This document shows, piece after piece, positions 21,537 through 36,500 of a stretch of DNA of 64,000 bases (the stretch's first letter is position 1; each line of letters opens with the position of its first letter). The stretch comes from Liolophura sinensis (taxonomy: Eukaryota > Mollusca > Polyplacophora > Chitonida > Chitonidae). The translations under genes were made by a program, and so were the position numbers. The stretch lies in assembly GCF_032854445.1 (NCBI RefSeq), contig NC_088302.1, positions 43,064,645 through 43,128,644 of the forward strand, written 5' to 3'. The notes beneath the pieces are model-generated. The model saw only the letters and a program-made list of their open reading frames with translations. It was not told the origin of the DNA and ran no database searches.

Positions 21537-24500
21537 GTTAGTACAAATGTCAAGAATAAAACCAACTGGTTAGTATTGTTAGGTACACAGTCCAAGGTGA
21601 CAGCATATCAGGATGCAGCTATAAACAAAACCCTTTCTCCACTGACACGTAGGTATCATAGTCCCGGAGATTTTGTTAATTTGTTTGTTTTCCTGTAAAT
21701 ACTCATTAAATGTGATGATATAATTAAAGACGTACAGCATAGAGAGTGTAACCAGAGCAACGAAAGTAGGGCAGACGTACGGCATAGAGAGTAAAACCAG
21801 AGCAGCGATGGCTGGGTGATAGACGTACAGCATAGAGAGTGAAACGAGAGCAGGGATGATTGTGTAATAGATGTACATCATAGAGAGTAAAACCAGAGCA
21901 GCGATGACTATGTAATAAACGTACAGCATAGAGAGTTAAACCAGAGCAGCGACGACTGTGGGATAGACGTACAGCAAAGAGTTAAACCAGAGCAGCGACG
22001 ACTGTGTGGTAGACATACAGCATAGAGTGTAAAACCAGAGCAGCGACGATTGTGTGATAGACTTACACCATAGAGAGTAGAACCAAAACAGCAATGACTG
22101 TGTGATAGATGTACAGCATACGTACAGTGATATCTGGCAAATGGACACACGTAACGGGTAAAATACGGCCTCATATCGGTTTACCTCAGTTAGGGTTTTA
22201 TTCTAACCGTTCATGTAAATATTTAAATAATTGCAAATTACACACTTTTTAGCACCATGGCTTAAGCAGAATTGTCCAAAAAAAGAATGCAGTTTATTTG
22301 ACGTCACTGGTGTAAAAATACTCAAAATGGTGTATTATCATCGCATTTTACATGCAATAACATTAAAACAATGCAAAGGGACCAGGCCTTGGGGGTGCTT
22401 AGTCCACCAGCAGAACATGGGAGAATACAATATAATTGAAGACGTGTAACATAGATAGTACAAGAGCAGCGGGAACAGAGTGATATATCTGACAAATGGT
22501 GGCACGAAACAGGTGAAATACGGCTTCCTGTCAATTTATCTCATTTAGGGTTTTTATTCTAACTGCTCAAGTAAATGCTTAAATAGTTGCAAATTACTCC
22601 CCCACCCCCAGCACCTACGCATTACAATAAACGAAAAGGGATCAGACCTCGAGGATGCTTAGTCCACTAGAAAAATCCTGGTTTATGCTCTAATACAGTA
22701 TAATTAAAGAGTGAGTGAGTGCTTGGGGTTTAACGTCGTACTCAACAATTTTTCAATCATATGACGACGAAGGAATCATTAGGGTGCATGTACGTGTAAT
22801 GTGCCTCCTTGTAGCAGGACGGATTTCCACCGCTCTTTTATTTAGTGCTGCTTCACTGAGACGACTTACCGAAGGCAAGTAAGCCGCCCCGCCTGAGCCA
22901 TTATACTGATACGGGTCAACCAGTAGTTGCACTATCCCCTTCATGCTGAACGCCAAGCGAGGAAGTTACAACTTCCTCTTTTAAAGTCTTAGGTGTGACT
23001 CGATCAAGGATTGATCCTGGATCTACCGGTCCCGAAGCGGACAGTATAATTAAAGACGTGCAGCATGGAGATTAAATGTACAGCCGCGACGAGAGTGCGA
23101 TAATTGGCAAATGGTCACACGTAACCGGAGAAATCCGGCCTATCTTCAATTTACCCTAATTAGTGTTTGATTTTAATTGTTCATGTAAATGCTTTAATAG
23201 TACCACACTTCTTAGCTAAAGCGTATTGAGGTTAAACATTATGTAAGGATGTCAAGTTATTTTTTAGACGAGACGTCGTCGTATGACATGTTCTTGAGTT
23301 CGGCGTATAACCCCAATGTAACAAATAAATAAATGGATTAGACGTCACTGATCTAAACTTAAAAGGCAAGTTGTTGTCCGGACCACATTTTTTTCCCGTG
23401 GCAGATGGGTACATCTCATAGATTTCATATATATTTCTTTAGGACAGACTGGACAGTGAACTGGCTTTGGTGTCGCGCGTATATTACAGTTTACCGAAAC
23501 TGTAACTCCGTAGAAAGAGTGAAACCTTTTGGCTGATAAGATTGACCAGTCAGTAATGTTGGCACATGCGCACCCCGTACTGTTGTACCCAGAGCTTGTG
23601 GAGGCCTACATACTGCTGGTAGAACACTGAGGATAAAAAAAATACAAAAATCCATACCGGTACCTCTTTAGTAGTAATCATTTAACTATTCATTGTTTGT
23701 TTATTTTTTCAGTGAACTACAGAATATTTTCACTGTTTCCTGATCTGAAAGTTCACAAAGCTAACTACGACATTGAAATCAAAGTAAGTTAAATCCGTTT
23801 AAGTTACTCTGTACAAATTTGCGTCACAGTTTGCCCAAGACTTTAAGCCTACATTGGATATGTTATTTTCTTTTCTGTGTGAAGGAAGCCGGTGTCTCAC
23901 GGTTAACAAATCGAATAAAGAATAAATGAATCATTGATGCTACTTTGGTAATACTAAAGCCATTTATTGGCGAGAACATGTTCAAACTTACAATTTCGCA
24001 AAGTATTTTTCACTTGGGCTGAAAGAGTCTTAATAACGCTGGATTAGTTCGAGTCGGTATAGCCTCTGTGACATTTTGTCGCAGGCTGCTCATTCATGTT
24101 AAGGGAGATAACTGTGTAACAATGTAACGATTTTATGTCAACTGTTCCAGGACCCCAAGGGAAATAAGATTCTGAATGTGAAGAACGTGTATGACCCCAG
24201 CGGACTGGTGCGAGACAGTTTAAAACTGTCTGACGAACCTGTGTTAGGTTACTGGCAAATACGCGTCGTTGAAACTGTAAGTCAGTCCTAGTGACCTTGC
24301 GTAAATGCTTACCGATTCGAAATTTACATAGCTGTGGCCAATTGTCTTATATATTCATTGATAATATTAGATCCCTGTATATTTTTTTCCATACGTGGGA
24401 AGGTCTTCCAGCAACGTGCGGATGGTCGTGGGTTTCTTCCCACCATAATGCTCGCCGCCGTCGTATAAGTGAAATATTCTTGAAGAATGGCGTAAACCAC

Positions 24501-27500
24501 CAATCAAATAAATAAATATAATAATTTATTTATAATTATTTTTATTTAATTATTTAACAGTGTATTAACATCATAGATTAGATGCCTATATATCGTAATT
24601 ATTTCAATCTCTTTGTAAACAGTATTTAACTGTATCAGAGGAGTCACGACTATCGCATTTCTTACATACAGTTGTTCAAGTCATTAACCTTTGATACCCG
24701 CCATTAAATCTTTTGCATTTAAAAAAATTGATTGTTGTTTAAGGCTTTACTCCAGAATCTTTCACTTATACTATGACGGGTCACATGTGGAGAGGAAACG
24801 GGAATGCCCGGGGGAAACCGCCGCACTTTGCCAGGTTTCTTTCAATCATCCTGACTAGGAGCTGTATGCAAAGTTGTGAGACCTGGATTACGAACCTAGA
24901 ATAAACAATAGACAAGCTTGGACCCGAGTTATTTCGGGCCAGAAAGGTTTACCATTATATGGCATTTCCTCTTGGCCCAAAAAAAACACCTCAATATACT
25001 AAAACACAATCAGTTCTTATGTCTAGCATCAAGTCTTTGAACATGTATAAGTTTTGACTGAATGACTATAACTAATTTGTGGTCTTTTGCAGGGTGCCGG
25101 GTCTATCACATTTCACAAATCATTTGAGGTGAAAGAAACAGGTAAGTGCTGCAATAATCAACCCTGGGCTGCTCTGATTTCTGTAACACGTCAACACAGT
25201 AACACATCGCAAAACATACTCCATAGGGCGGATGCTCCGCCCTCTACTCTCGTCTTTACGCAAAATTTATACAGAAATCATGAAGAACGCCAAGACCTCT
25301 GGTGTCAGGTGGATGAGGCAGGAAGTGATGGCTAAAACGAACATGTTGCCCCAACATTAGTTATATTATTATGGTATTTGATACATATCCGTTTTCGATC
25401 TTCATATAAAGAGTGCACGGCTTGATTCCAACTGACGCCTGAAGCAATTTTATTGAAAACGATGATTATAGTTCGGTGCATACACATGAGTAATAAGGCT
25501 AAGCCTAAACAACCGAGCGTAGTGAGGGGCTTGCGCTGTAAGGAGTATGATGAGTACGCCAATGCATGAAAGAACAAAATTCCTAAATGAGTATTTTTAT
25601 TTATTTGACAGTTGTTTAGCGCCATTGTCAAAAATTTTTCACTTATACCATGGTGGTCTGCTTTACGGGTGAAGGAAACCGGTGTGCCCGGAGTAAACCA
25701 CCGACATTCGGCAAATCACTGACAAACTGCCTGATTAAAGATGCAACCGAAGCTTATGTAAATAAATTATTTGTTGCTCAGACTTATATTCTTTAATACG
25801 GAAATTCTAGCATGAAATAAATGAAATGGTAAATCATGGCACCGCACCCTCACAACTCGCCCTCTGGACACTCGCATCACCCACATCATCTAAAACGCCG
25901 CCCCTCACATATAGGTCTTGCTGTGTGTGCTTTCAGTTTTGCCAAGGTTCGAGGTGACAGTCATTCCGCCATCATTTGTTTCTCAAGAACATGAAACCGT
26001 TGACGTAACGATCACTGGCCTGTAAGTATGGACTTAATCTAGTTCTGACAGTCCTTTTTTTCTTCTCGTGACCATTGGGATCGCACGTTCATATCCAGCT
26101 GATGTCTGTTCGGATTCGACTTTGAAGCAAGAAGTTTTGTCATGATCATGTTCGATCCAGATGTTTCTTCCCAGGCTGTGTGCTGTTTCTGGACGCCATC
26201 ATTTGATCGGGATGTTTCTCCCCACGCTCTGGACAATTACCTCAATGTGTCAACATGAACCCGTCATTGGATCGAGATGTTTGTCTCCAGGCCCTTAGCG
26301 ATTTCCTCAATTTGTTGACTAGTTGAACCAGTTGTTTGGTCGCGATGTTTTTCTCAAGGCTCTGTGCTGATTCTTTTACCTATAAACATGATCCGTATGG
26401 TATTAGTGAAATGATATAGAGTACGACAACACACCACAGCCAAGTAAAACAATGATCCACTATTTCTCGCGAGTACACTTTTCATCGACCTCCTCTACTG
26501 CTTGTTAATTTCACACCTTAAAGGACAAGACAGCACCTGGCTAAAACATATTTCGATCGAAAGCTTTCTAAAAAGCATCATGTTTTATTATTTTAATGAC
26601 ATTTCTTCGAATAACTGGTAAAGTTCAAAATGACAATACTGCACAAATTCCTGGTGTGAATCAAGGCAGACATCTGGAGAATTTTTATCCAATCAAACAC
26701 GTTGCTGTCAGATTGCGCGGCCTAAGCTGTGAAGAAGCCTTTACCCATTCACTCCATGAAGTGACATATGATAAGACAGAACTACTGCATAAGACATCAT
26801 TTTGAGATCGTTTACAACGATTTATTTACGTGTAGCCGAAGGGTCATTTCACAAAATGTTGTGGGATAGGTGTGTATTATTTATGGACCACCATCTTTGG
26901 TTATACGGCTTCCTTGCACGAAGCTCCCTTGTTATTTAAATGGACGGTCTTGTCAATGTTTGTGAAATGAGTTGATTTACAAGCCGTGTAATATTTAACG
27001 ACGGTATCACAAATTATATGAGACAGTAGCATACCGTCTCGACCCAAACCGCATTCATCTTCCCCGATACCCTAGGCATGCTAGGCCTATGCTGTTGAAA
27101 TTATACAAATACATTTTTTGTAGTTCATTTTAGCGTTTAGTTATCAGCTTCTAAATAACAAATATCAGAATCAGTGAAAAATTTATTAGGGATGCCGCAG
27201 ATTTATGGGAATGAGAAGGCGGCATCTCACCAAAAAATGCTTAAAATGAAGTAATTTTTATCAATTAATTTTTTTTCTCAAAATTTGTTGGAATAGAAGA
27301 ATTTAAATTATGCACCTTTGTCTTTCTCGCATACAAGGGATGATTGTTTTCTTTTATAAATTACAGTAAAATTATTGAAACGCCGTGTTCAAGCCGAGGT
27401 GTATCAGTTACGTATTATTATTATTAGTGTTTTATAGCTAGGTCAACATTGCTCTCATCTTAGAAGTCACCACCACAAAACTGAAGCACGAAGTTCAACG

Positions 27501-30500
27501 ACAGTCGAATGCGTAGATCAGCCTCAGTGGTGCTTAAGTTTAATAGGCTTCCAAGTTTTGTTTTTTTTCTAATATATTCTTCTATACTTTTGGCAGGAAT
27601 ATGTTTGGAGCCATCACGCCTTCTGTGCAAGTAACGTAATATAAAGTGCTACTGCTTTTCACTGCAGTCTAATGGGGTTTCCACATTAGAACACACTCTT
27701 TTCACCTGTTCGACCGACCCCACAGTGTCTGTAAGTTTTATATCTACTTTCTTTCAAACGAAAATCTAACAGCCAGTTTACCGTCTACTTCCAGCTACAC
27801 GTTCGGTGATGACGTCAGAGGTACGTTGTCTGTCAGCGTCAAGGGATTTCCTTGGTGGAAGTCCAACAAAGAAGATCTCCAGCCTATCCTTCATCAAACA
27901 GTTCCCGACGTGAGTATTGTATGAAGAATGTCCCTATTCATCATTTTTTACATCAATTATAGTAAGTAGTCTTAAGCACCTCAGTCCAGTTCCATATGAA
28001 TGGAGAGGTGTGCCTGCGCCTGCTCACCAATCCATTTTAGTTGGTTCGAAATAACTATTGTTTAAATCAGTTCAATTTCTAATATCTTTCCTGACAGGAG
28101 TATTTGTAATATAGCTATAGGAATGTACCTCAACAACCCTCTGAATGTTAATACCGCTATACTCTTGAAGGGAGAGAGTGTATCCCTTACTTTATTCCAC
28201 TAAAATGATATGCCAACGGATTTTTTTTTGTTCATTTTTGTACCAAGCTATTTTAGTTGATGTGGGTTGTTTTTCTTCCAATATTGCTAGCAGATTGATC
28301 CAATAAAGTCAAGTTTGCTTTGTTTTGCCCACCAGTGACAAATTTATATTGATATTAATACCTATGTCTCAAATCCAACTGTGGGTTAATCTAATCTGTC
28401 TCTAGTTCATTTGCCGAACTTCGGAAATATCAGTTCGTGAAATAAAACCCATACAATCTCTAAAACATATTTTTAAAAATCCACCCAACAACTGGACAAA
28501 AACGTATATCTGTATTTAAAGATAAACCACACCAATGGAAAAAGGAAATGTGTGTTTGCAATAAATCGAAATAATCTGAGCGTGTTATGAAGCAAGCTTC
28601 AATAATCAGAAATACTTGGATATAGCGCTAAACAAAAATTAAATAAATACACCAGAAAGCAAAAGATATCAGCATGGAGAGTAAAAATACAGCAGTGGCG
28701 AGAATGTGTTAATACGTAACCAGTGAAATCCGCTCTCTTTGTCAATTTACCTCAGTTAGGTCTTACTAATTGTTCATGTAAATGCTTAAAAGCAGCATTT
28801 AACTTCATTGCATCACTTTATCTGTAAACCGTTTATATTCTTCACAGTTTGTTGGAAGATCCACCTTGACATTTAGCGTAGACGATCTTCGCAACTTGAC
28901 GAGTAACCAGCGCCTTTATAGCTTTGAGGTGGAAGCCACGCTACAGGAGACTCTCACGGGAATAACCGCCACCGATTCTAAGCATGTCACAGTATATCAG
29001 ACTTCCACGAAAGCCGAGTATGCTCCAGGCAATTCCAGGACGTTCAAACCGGGGCTTGATTATAGCGTGATCGTGAGTATATACTTAGTCCTTCTGGACG
29101 CCATGATTGATGTTCTCTTAGTCCTGGATTTTATTCTGCTGTTTCTTTTTGGGGATTTTTAAAACATCGACGACCATTCCATGGTGAGAAATTCCAGAAA
29201 TATGCTACAAGTATAAAATGAATGAATGACTGATTACGCCTTAACGTCACATCAGTACAAGTTTAAAGGAATGGAGTGTGTTTGTCGGCTAGTCTTTTAG
29301 TGAGAACAACATTGAATCTTCCTTGGAGTTTAGTGACCACAATGGCTGTGCATGGTTTAAAATTCTAATGTTAGGTTACACTTCGTGGTAAATTCTTGTG
29401 GCTGTTACATGTACTCTTGGTCATTTGCCAGCTTAGATTACAGTACAGAGAATAGAACCTCAGCAGTTATCACAATATGCATGACAGGTCACACCTTGTA
29501 CCGGTGAAATCCTACCTCTAGTCAATTTACGTCATGTATAAGAGTAAAATGTAGCAAAGTACACACTCCCTAGCATTATGACTTAAGCAGAATTAAGTAA
29601 AAGAATGCTTTGGTGTTAGTTGCTATTTATTAGACGTCAGTGGTCTAGAATTGCTCAAAAGCCACAGGTAGTTCATGCTTGTTGACAAGATTACAAACGA
29701 TGTCTGAAGTAATTTTTTACATGACAGTTGAAGGTCAGCCAGCAAGATGGAACAGCGTTTAATGGACCTCTGGGTAATCTGAAAGTACTGGCCGAGTTTA
29801 CTCACCAAGTCACTCACACCGCCGAGGCGACAGTTTCCCTCACGCAGACAAACCCACCCAACAGTTCCCTGGCAGAGGTGTCCTTTGTGAGGAAACCCAA
29901 AGCTTCCCAGGAAGATATTACCCGGATCTTTGTGACGCTGTCTGATCTTGGGGGAGGTCTTTTGAAGATTAATATACCCACTGTACCCGAATACGCAGAA
30001 AGGCTAAGCATTATTGTAAGTTCCGCATGGCATATATGCATGCAAGTACACAAAGGATCTAAGAATGATGTAGATGGACAATATTAGGTTGTTTTAGTGT
30101 CGCTTCTTCTACTGAATGTTACGAGAATAGGATCGCTATAATGACATAAATACATTAAACGTTTAAGAAAGTTAAACGTTTCTCCAGAGAAATTCTGAAG
30201 AAAATATGCTATAGGAAATTATAGGGCAAATATTGTTGGAGTAAATTCGCTTATTGACGTCATTCTTTACTCTGTTTACAGACAACATACCAGAAACGGG
30301 CTTACTACTGGTATGCAAATCGAGCTTACTCTCCAAGCAACAGTTTCCTGCAGATGGCGGTATCCAACACCCAACCGAAGGTTAACACTCATTTTTTTTC
30401 TGTTCCGTCAACGAACTATACAGTTATATTGCTTGTTGCTGTCTGTGAAACCTTTGATAATTTAAGTGAGATCTTCATTATAATTAATATGTGTTAAAGG

Positions 30501-33500
30501 ATAAATTTTAATCTGAATAACAGTTTCATTCCCGCTAACTGATCGGAGAACTGTCGTCTTTTTGTTCTGTTCATTTATTGTCTGCTTGTTTTCCTCAGGC
30601 AGGAGATACCCAGAGTATACAATTCCGGTCTACTGTTGAAACAGATTCATTTAGCATTCTGGTACGTGATAGTTTTAAAAATTTTTAAGAAATGATGATT
30701 CTGTCTAACAAGGTGAGAACACAACGAAACTTTATGAAATTTACCAACTCGATGATTCCTCTAAACAGTTATTTCACAATAAATATTTAAACTGATGCTT
30801 GTTTGATGGACATCGTGAACCAGTTCATAGTGGAGCTATTGGATTTCTAGAGGCTAACACTGCTAATACTAGTGCTCGGCCTTTACGGAGCGGGTCGAAT
30901 CAGTAGAACCTTATATTATTAACACTTTAAGGCGCCATTATGCGATTTATTGTGCCTCGTTAGATTTCTGTTTGGCAGCCTTTTGTGGGATGCTAGATAT
31001 TCTCTTTAAACAATGTGTTTTAGGACGACTCTTATCTAGATATGTATGACTTTTCTTAAATGGATTATCTTCATCGTTCACGTAAAATATGTGTGGTTAT
31101 ATTCAATACAACCCAAATAAACCGGTATATTGTTTAGTCATATCTCACAACCCCTGTTCATTTTACCTCAGGTATCCTCCCGGGGACGAGTTGTAAGAGT
31201 GTATGAAGAAAGAAGACGGGTCAGCTCCAAAAGATTCACGTTCTCTTTTGACGTTACGTCAGCAATGGCGCCACGAGCGAAGGTTGTAGCGTTTTTCAGG
31301 ACACAGAGCGGAGAAATCGTGGCTGATGCTTTAGAGTTTTTTGTCCAAGATCCCTTTGAAACAAAGGTATACTCGGCAAATCAGACGCATACTGAGCTGT
31401 GTCGAAATGTTTTCAATGCAAAATACATACAGTATTTAGAGAAGAACAGCGAAGACAGTGTGTTGGTATCCAAATGAATGCAGTAAACTTGTGAAATCCG
31501 TCCTCTCGTCAGTTTATCTCAGTTAGGAATTTATTCTAACCGTACATGTAAATGCATACAAAGTAGTAACTCACTCGTCCCCTTATACAGAATTATGTAA
31601 AACACAATGATATTTATTGCTGTTTATTAGACGTCACCGGGCAGGCATAGGATTATTCAAAATGCCGAGTTGGACTTATATGCTTTGAAAACATCAGGGA
31701 CATAAAATAAGCTTATATAAATGTTCTGTGTCTGCCAGTTATCACACTTCTGTGTTGGCTCTGGTTTTACTCTCTATGATGTCCTCGTCGTATTGTAAAC
31801 ATCTTAGAGACAGGTGTTTTATAGTAATAGTGCAGATATTCACTTGTGTGTTAAAGAAAGTGGTCACCTTGAGGTAGGCCTAAACCTGGCTAACGGCCGA
31901 CGGGTTCTTGTAGCTTAGATAATGTTTCAACCACAATCTTAAGCTTTGATACTCAGTATTTCCTAGTTACTGCCAGCCTGAGTTGTCAAAGTTGCATGTA
32001 CCAACCTTTGTGTGTTGGACAGGTGGCTGTAGGATTCAGCGACGAGGAAGTGAAGCCTGGAGATAACGTCACAATGACGGTGCTGACAGCTCCCAACTCA
32101 TTGGTTGCCACGCTGGTCGTGGACAAAAAGGTTCTCCTGCTCAAGTCCGGAAATGACATCACTGAAAGCCAGGTACAACCACTTCTAAACATATTATGAT
32201 CATTTAATTTCTTATTTGTAGAAAAGCGTCCTAGTTCCGTAAATGGTTTCAGACAACGGATGTTTGACTTGTGTCACATTGTTAGTAAACCTTCTAAATA
32301 GTCCCAAAGCGTAATCCATATGGTTTACACTGTTTCTTTCACTTGCATGACATATAAATCTTACCACGGACATTTGCTACTGTTGTTAGCCAGAAATACC
32401 ACCGAAACATCTAATCTTCTTTTTTGTTCGACTCTCTTCAGGTTACACGTTCCATATCTGGATTAGACTGTGGATACCTTAGCAGCGTGATGGATGCTGT
32501 GCAGGCGTTTAAGGTAAGTGAACATTGTGTCTAATGGTTAATGCTTATGGCAATACATAGCTTGCAATAATAGGGGTTCGTCAGTTACAATTAAATCAGC
32601 ATCCTACCCGTAAATGACTTGTTGATTGCAACATTTTCTATTAAATCGTCGAGATGCTTTGATATTTTCAAGCGGATTGGTTAATCTTGAATTGAAACTC
32701 TGTAAGTGGCTACACCGAGACAAGTACATGTTACAGACCGTGTTCGAGTTTTGGGCCGTTTAGTCTAAATTTAATAAAGTTGGGGCCGTTTTTGTCCTGC
32801 AATGAACTTTGACATAGCTGTTTAAATATTTTAATGGTAAAATTAAAAGGCGTTATGTGTTGAGAAAACAACCTTCTTAGGATGTTTATCGCTCGTGCAG
32901 CCAACAATCAAATAAACAAGTACTTGGGTTTACAGGCATCCGGCTTTATTGTACTTACTGACAGTGTACTAGCGTACAGCCCAATACAGCCGTCAAGACG
33001 TCGGGGATCACGTGAGTATATTTTGTTGTAGCTATTTGCGATTACCTCCATCTGAAGAATAAGTTACAGATAAATACAAACACATAGAAAGGTATACTTG
33101 TTGGTCATTGGCCATTTTGTCACTTGCAACGATGTGGGAAATCGTTACCCTGTCGCTCAGGTTGTTTGCCAATCTGCTCACAGTGACGTATTGTCTACGA
33201 AAAGACAGAAGGGCCTCCTCGGTATACAGTTGAAGTTGTTATGCAATGAGTGTAGGCAATGGAATGGGCCAAGCTAAAATATTCGTTGGTAACCGTCAGC
33301 CTACTGTATATCGCGAAATGCATAGGATAAGCTAAAATGATAAACAGTTGCCCCGTTTTTTCAATGTAATTGTACGATATGCTGTTAGCTGAAGTAAATA
33401 GCGTTGAGCTTTCATTAGAAGAAAATCATATATAATCTGTATAGATATATAATAATATATTTAAACTTATCTAACATATAGTTTGACAATATATGAAGAA

Positions 33501-36500
33501 ATATACAAAATAATTTTTTCTATGGTTTAAATTCATCTCTCCCACCTATTATCTCACTTTGTTAAGCACTAAAAAAAAGAGCATGCAACTATAGGAATCG
33601 AACTCCTGGCCCTAATCGATACATTGGTTTCCGGGCATGCATGTTACGACGGGACCAACGCGGACAATGCTTTAGGCGTCAAGAAATATTGTGGTGAATG
33701 TAGAGCTCCCTCTGAACTTCCAAATTATTTCATTTTGTTTTTGTTTTTTTGTTTTTTTTTTATTTATAAATATATGATTCCGGGAACCAGCATGTTACTT
33801 CGTCCCTTACTAGATTTCTACTCCCTGCCTAGACACCAAATATGTGGAAATGAGTTTGGTTCACGTTTTGGTTTTGGTTCATATTGTTATTATGAAGGAG
33901 AATTCCCTCAGGAAAACGCCTTAAAATAGCAAACTCTGCTTCTGACCCTACTTTTGCCTTTTGATAAAACAAAAAAGTATAAATCGCATCTCTCTAGTTT
34001 TTAGCACACAGATTCCTCAGTAATTGTACTCCGTATTCAAGTAAATTTTACTTGTTTTTCTGCCTGAAAAAATTACACCTCACTGCTGCACCAAAGTGGA
34101 ATGATTTCCTGTTCAGTTGCCAGCGGTCCTTTATAAATTTTATTTAGTTATCATAACACTCTTAACGTCAGGTTTGTTGAGGTGTTTTTAGCTGACACAA
34201 TTTAAAATTCCAGACGTTGAGTTTGTGGGCCGGTTGCTAACATTTACACTGTAAACCGTTTTCAGTGTTAATCAAATATAAGTTTATAGATAGTTATAAA
34301 GGTCCGTCCGAAATTGAAGTGACATACCCCGATAGGACAGTTGTTAGAACCTCCGCTGCGGGAGAGGTTATTCCTGGGTCGGGGCACATCATAGACCTTA
34401 AAAGCAGAAGTTGTAACTTTCTCGCTTGGCGTTCAGCATAAAGAGTATAGTGCAACGACTGGTTGGCCCGTATCAGTATAATGGCTCGGGCGGGACGGCT
34501 TACTTGCCTAGGGTAAGTCGCCTTAGTGAAGCAGCACTAGATAAAAGAGCGGTGGAACAAGGAGCCACATAACTCAGGACTCAGGATTCCTTCGTCTTAT
34601 GACTGAAAAATTGTTAAGTGCGATGTGAAACCCCAAGCACTCACTCGCTCCGAAAGGGAAATATAGGTGAGGGAGGGGAAGGGTGCGGGTGTCAGAAGCT
34701 GCACTACACCCCACCCTCCTCAGGTCTGTACCCGGAGGAACAGGGATGTTTTTTTGCCCCTCCTCCCAAGGTTTGATCTGGGAGAAACGTGTCTATAACA
34801 CGATTCAATGATCACCGATAACCTGAATCAACCAGCATTTTTCAAACCCAGATTTCGTGTGGATACGTGGTGTTTTCATGGATGTATACTTGTATGTGGA
34901 ACTTAAGGTACGTGTCCTGCGTGCATTTCATGATTTCAAGAAAGACACGAGCAGGTCACTATGTTGGTAAAGCCTTGGCTTGTTACGTTGTATTTGGTTA
35001 TGGCAGGGTCGCCTGTCTTTTTTGTTTTGTATTTTAAGGTAATAAAGCAACTGCAGGATCTGCTTTGCCTCTCCCGGCCCTGGCACCTCAAGAAGACTTC
35101 GCCGCTGGGGGTTCTGGAGGTTCCCAAGTTGAAGAACTAAGAACCCTCTTCCCAGAGACATGGATGTTTGATGTGGAAGTCGCAAAGTGAGTTACGCCAA
35201 AAAGTGTGAATGTCTCCTAAGAGGGACAAACCAATGCCACACTTACTACCACTACCGTAATCCAATCCATTTGTTCCACTAAACCACAAAAACACAGACC
35301 ACCTGTACATCGACAGCAACGACAACTTCAATCACAGTTCAGTTGAAATGACTCACACGAATGCCATCAGTCGTTGTATCGAGTCTCCTAAACCATAAAT
35401 CATAGTAACTATTAAGCCGACCAAACAGCTTTCTAGATAAGTAATTTGTTGTTCTTTGATATGCAGACGACTAAGAATAAAGCCAGATTTGTATGCACTA
35501 TGAAGTTACACAATATCGGGACAGAATACCGTGTTAGTGTTGCTTGCTAAACGCAAACATTTGATCTCACAGTTCCCGTGGAGAAGTGAATATCCAGACG
35601 ACAGCCCCGGACAGCATCACCTCCTGGCAGGCCACAGCCTTCGCCATCAATGACCAGTCAGGATTCGGACTTTCTACGGAGCCAGCCAAGGTATTAGTCA
35701 AGCCAATAATTCAACTTGATGTATGCTACGTCTAATGAAGTTTAGTACGTTTATTGACATTCAAACTTTACAACCAGACCCACATATACCACATTTAACA
35801 GATATTAGTTTATTAAGCTGATTTCCTATTTGCTGTTCAAAAAAGGCACGATACACATGTATTGCCAAGATATTAAGGCGAAGACCGTACGCTTCAGTTG
35901 TGAACAGATTTGTCCTGGTTGGTTAAATTGAACTCGGTAAAATTGCCACTGTTTTTAACGTTGGTTTGATTTCAACAAGCCATAATTATTAGACTGGGCA
36001 ATGTTGGGAAATGACTCGATCATCTGGTGTAACTAGGTGTCAGTATATAACTATGTGTGGAAAACCATCCTGAGGAAAACATAGCATTGCTCTGAATTTA
36101 AATATACTGTATATCCCACAGCTGACAGTGGTCAAACCGTTCTTTGCTAACATATACCTGCCATACTCCGTAATCCGAGGAGAAGAGCTCTTCCTTCAAG
36201 TCAACGTTTTCAACAACCTCAAAATAAATCTGACGGTAAGTAGACTGGGTGTTAATACAGGTCACATATGCTAGCTTCCTCTAAGGCCGTACGTAGGAAG
36301 GTCTCTCAGCAACATGCAGATGGTTGTGGGTTTCCCCCGACAGCTGTCGGATAAGTGAAATATTCTTACGGCGTAAAACACCAGTCAAATAATTAAACAA
36401 ATTAAATGCGACCTTTTACCGCAACCTGAAGATATTACGAAACTGAATAGCTCCATATCTCTGTCGGTCAGTCAGTTTTAACATCCCAACTTTCAACATG

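Noticed and set aside
33595-33660. tRNA gene on the minus strand
   Set aside because: There is only a B-box-like GGAGTTCGATTCC with no convincing A box or cloverleaf. It is probably a SINE remnant.
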